Assembly (NCBI GenBank): GCA_958496175.1 | Contig: OY292276.1 | Coordinates: 32,322,449 to 32,386,448, forward strand | Length of the DNA stretch: 64,000 nucleotides | From: Sisyra terminalis | Lineage: Eukaryota; Arthropoda; Insecta; Neuroptera; Sisyridae | Direction of reading: 5' to 3' | In this document: positions 60,938 to 64,000 of the stretch, in pieces | Layout of the letters: each line of letters begins with the position of its first letter | How positions within the stretch are numbered: the first letter of the stretch is position 1 | The notes under the pieces: generated by a model | The model's input: only the letters and a program-made list of their open reading frames with translations | What the model was told of the DNA's origin: nothing | Databases searched by the model: none | Position numbers and translations under genes: made by a program

Positions 60938-62287
60938 GTTTGTGGAAAAGTTTTTTCAGACTCTAGAATTTATTTAAAAACCGAAGGAATGACAGACTAG
61001 AACTAGAGGCTGTAATTAATTTAAAAAATCCAGGATGGTCTTGAACGTCATGGCATTGAATTGCAAAATTGAAAAAAAAGTAATACAAAGTATGACAACT
61101 ATGACAAAGTAGTAGAAGGGTTGTACCGGTTGTACAAGCTTGTACAAGCTATACCGGCTGTACTGGTCACTTCTGGCAACTACTGGTTTACGGTTCAAAT
61201 CTTAACTTTAGGTAACAATTGAAGTGCAGTCATTATAAAATAAAGATAGCAAATTATAAAACAAAACAACAGATAAGAAAATATAACAAAAAATTATTTT
61301 TTCACAAATATCAACCAATACTGACCAATACCAACAACCTCTCCATAACAATCTACAAGTCAACCGAAATCGTACTGATTAAAGGGACAAGGATAAACTT
61401 GCATACTAACTTTATGAAACAAACAGAGACATACATACTTAGCGAGCTAAGCGACACTTTTCCTTACCAGCAAATGCTTATCAATTCGAAAATATTTGAG
61501 GTTAGTTTAAAAGGCGCCATTTATCGGGGTTTCAATCAGGGCCCGTTCACTCCATATTAATGAGGCGGGGCTCATAACTACTGATTCTAGTGTAGTTTTA
61601 GTAACTTTTTTGCTTAGATTGATCTGAACTAGTACAGACTGGAAAGTAAAGTTTATGGTTGCGGTTCTGATCTTGAATAATTCAAAATTTAGAATATTTG
61701 TAACTGTTAATGATATTCTCAGAGGTATGAAATTAAAAAAAGAAGAAATAAACAACTTTTAATAATTTTTTTTTATTAACAATAGTAAAAATAACTTATA
61801 CAATTAAACAAATAAAAACAATATTTACAGATTATAAATTAAAACAGGATAAAATGTACATAAATCAATATAAAAAATAAGATCAGAATATAAGACAATA
61901 ATATTATAAAGACCTTAAGTTTAACTATTATAAATTAATGCACATAATTCAATAATTTACAATTTCACAGTTGTTACAATATTTCATTACATCTTCGTCA
62001 TAAGACATGTATAAACATTGAAATTTTAATTAATTACATAAAATAGTATAAACATTATTCATAATATACAAAATCAGATCGTTATTAAATTAAATAATAG
62101 AAATTTCTGTACATGTATAATACAGAACGATATAATCTCTGAATGTCTGTTTCCCAATCTTGCTTTTTATACACTTCGCAAATTAAATGATTATGACAAA
62201 TTAATTTACATCAATTAAAGAAAAAAAATCACAATGCAAAGATAAGTATGCAATACACGAATAAAGAACAACTGAAAACCACTGCTA
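60938..62287. other. Region between the SAM gene and the P-type transposase
   Basis: It contains the 61.13-kb palindrome and a 113-codon plus-strand frame (61219-61560) without recognised domains. Any 3' terminal repeat of the P-type element should lie here or downstream, but I could not identify one. Confidence 0.4.
61130..61147. repeat. Perfect 18-bp palindrome between the SAM gene and the P-type transposase
   Basis: TTGTACAAGCTTGTACAA is self-complementary. It is part of a tandem of TGTACAAGCT units bounded by ACCGG on both sides. Confidence 0.6.
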
Positions 62288-64000
62288 TCATCGACTTCTG
62301 CGTTGGTGCCTAGTTCGGTAATTTCTTGCATTTAGCAGAGGTGTGTCATTCGAATGTAATTCTTGTCTGTTGTTTAAGCCACATAACTCCCTATTTATTC
62401 TGTTGCAGTAATTGTTTATAGTTGTTGTAATTGCTGATTTTACAAATGTTTCTGAAAATATTTCTTTATGTTCATCGCAAATGTAGTTATTAAATGAATC
62501 ATATTGCATTGCATATTTGAAAATTATTTTTCCTATGTGCTTTTGTTCGAATTTTGAGTGCAAAATGTTTAACGTTAAAGAATTTAGTATATTAAAAATT
62601 ACCAGTAGATATTCTGTGGGGTTGGAATTTTGTTCAATTTGTGGTGTATTAGAATTTATTGAAATTAACGTCTTACAATTTTGGCAGTTCTTGATATCGG
62701 CAGGTATTTTTTGAGCTAAAACACTAACGACTGCTTTATTTGCCGATATTTCTAAGTCGGATAACTCTATTTCGTAATATTCAGGAGGGGGGATTTCTAA
62801 GGTTTGTAAAGGGTCTACTTCGAGAGAAACAATAGGGTTTATAGGTTTGAATAAATTTTGAAAACTGGTTAAATAACTATTTCTATCGGTCATGCAATTA
62901 GAACCCACAGATGTTTGGGAAGTCAAATTTTGGAACAATAATTTTTTATAATAATAAACAAAATTTTGAGCACTCGGATTTGGGTTGTTCCTGCCATATC
63001 CTCGAATCATACTGAAAAAGTTTTCTATAGTGTCTTGGTTAAACCGTTTAGTATAAATTTTTGTACCTTGCATGCCATAAATGTCTCTGAGGGTTCTGTA
63101 TACACTTTTGAATGACTGTAATGTCCGCCCCCAATTTAATAACGTTTGACTTCTTGGTCTGCGTTGTGCAGTACTGTTTCCATCTTCGTTTATAAATTTT
63201 GCCTCTTTTAACGTATCAATGCAAGACTCCCAAAAATGTAAGTGTTTGTCAGAAATGAAATTATCTAAATTTAAAATAGATTTCTTTGTCTGAGGTGAAC
63301 TGTTCACACTGTCGAATAAATTGTTGAAAAACAAAAGTACTTCTCCCGTTTCTTTTGCATCAGATATTATATTCGAAGAATTACTTAACATAATCATAAT
63401 ACTAGCTAAAGAATAGCTAAAAATTTGGGTAGCAAATTTAACTTTCATCTTTGGGATTTTATCTGGGATAATATGTTTCTGTGTTAATTTCGGTAAGGGA
63501 GATATACCATCAGAATTGTTTTTAGCAAAATCGTAAGTCGCTACAACATGTGCCCATTTTGCCGTTTTATTATCCAAGAGTAGATTTTTTTTCAATAAAT
63601 TATTCCTAACACATTTAATTAGGTGAGGAGGATCATAGAAAGGAAATATTTCTTTTTCATTTATTTTAAAAGAACTTTGACCAGTTGCCTGATTTTGTGA
63701 ACTATTATCATTTGAGGCCTGAATAAGTGCTTTTATGGCAGAATAATTGTTTTGTGCTTGGTCACAAATTGTACCCCTTACGTAAAATCCAGCATTTTGT
63801 AAGTGAGTTACAACTTCTGTAATATATTTTTTTAATTGAATTGCTTTCATAGCACTTTGTACAAAGTAAAAAGCTACAGGCTGTTTATAACTGTAAAAAA
63901 TTCCTTGAACCATAAAGCAAAGGACATGATCTGCATAATTTTTTGTTCTTTTATCTCCCATATCCTCAACCCCAATGATTAAGTCTTTAGTGGGTATATA
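62288..64000 (-). CDS. P-element/THAP9-type transposase, 5' end outside the window
   Basis: The minus-strand frame is open for 570 codons, from the right edge to the stop at 62288; the first Met at 63961 is preceded by 13 more open codons, so the gene continues rightward. Visible motifs, numbered from that Met: YSYKQPVAFYF at about 23-33; ICDQAQNN at about 65-72, whose Asp matches the second catalytic Asp of the RNase-H-like fold; DPPHLIKCVRNNLL at about 110-123; the insertion (GTP-binding) region; TLLNWGRTLQSFKSVYRTL near 283; KRFNQDTIENFFSMIRGYG near 305-323, whose Glu matches the catalytic Glu. The first catalytic Asp and the THAP DNA-binding domain would lie beyond the window. No stops or frameshifts are seen, unlike every other transposase trace here, so the copy is young or domesticated. 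A basic tail ends in RTRHQRRSR. I did not find the element's terminal repeat. Confidence 0.9.
   Translation of the reverse strand, partial: YIPTKDLIIGVEDMGDKRTKNYADHVLCFMVQGIFYSYKQPVAFYFVQSAMKAIQLKKYITEVVTHLQNAGFYVRGTICDQAQNNYSAIKALIQASNDNSSQNQATGQSSFKINEKEIFPFYDPPHLIKCVRNNLLKKNLLLDNKTAKWAHVVATYDFAKNNSDGISPLPKLTQKHIIPDKIPKMKVKFATQIFSYSLASIMIMLSNSSNIISDAKETGEVLLFFNNLFDSVNSSPQTKKSILNLDNFISDKHLHFWESCIDTLKEAKFINEDGNSTAQRRPRSQTLLNWGRTLQSFKSVYRTLRDIYGMQGTKIYTKRFNQDTIENFFSMIRGYGRNNPNPSAQNFVYYYKKLLFQNLTSQTSVGSNCMTDRNSYLTSFQNLFKPINPIVSLEVDPLQTLEIPPPEYYEIELSDLEISANKAVVSVLAQKIPADIKNCQNCKTLISINSNTPQIEQNSNPTEYLLVIFNILNSLTLNILHSKFEQKHIGKIIFKYAMQYDSFNNYICDEHKEIFSETFVKSAITTTINNYCNRINRELCGLNNRQELHSNDTPLLNARNYRTRHQRRSR

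Noticed and set aside
61219..61560. 113-codon open frame, plus strand
   Set aside because: No domain recognised; lies between mobile-element sequences; may be chance or an unidentified transposon part.

Overview
The window looks like nuclear DNA of an insect or a close arthropod relative. It is strongly AT-rich. Introns are short (51-70 bp, with a few long ones) and have GT...AG ends and pyrimidine tracts. The protein genes are animal-type (SLC25A46, SRFBP1/BUD22, a GH27 alpha-galactosidase relative). There is also a P-element-type transposase and a dense load of short non-autonomous transposons and tRNA-derived SINEs. I cannot name the species or order from the sequence alone.

Layout. Positions 1 to about 39,600 form a gene desert made of AT-rich sequence, SINEs, terminal-inverted-repeat elements (hAT-like, mariner-like, TTAA-type, fold-back), a 650-bp repeat family and decayed transposase or LINE pieces. 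A few less AT-rich islands (near 10.9, 16.2, 26.5 and 34.2 kb) may be regulatory. Five protein genes occupy the right 24 kb: an eight-exon GH27 gene (39,635-43,739, +); SRFBP1 (52,028-53,685, +, three exons); SLC25A46 (55,780-57,307, +, six exons); a small SAM-domain/coiled-coil gene (60,937-58,872, -, two exons) convergent with SLC25A46; and an uninterrupted P-element/THAP9-type transposase (64,000-62,288, -) that runs off the right edge.

Exon models were built by hand, by joining open frames at splice consensus sites and checking that the joined protein follows the family's known order of motifs. The housekeeping genes (SRFBP1 in ribosome biogenesis, SLC25A46 in mitochondrial outer-membrane dynamics) show no operon-like coupling. 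They are simply neighbours.

Most unusual items: (1) the GH27 gene is intact as a reading frame but has lost almost all substrate-binding residues and the acid/base aspartate, so it looks like a pseudoenzyme; (2) a hammerhead-ribozyme-like motif (minus strand, about 51,541-51,595) lies inside a 163-bp inverted-repeat element; (3) a 907-bp fold-back element with an 8-bp target duplication carries a 50-codon open frame in its core; (4) a three-level nest of repeats lies at 30.8-32.1 kb, inside one copy of a 650-bp repeat family that carries two TGACGTCA palindromes per copy.
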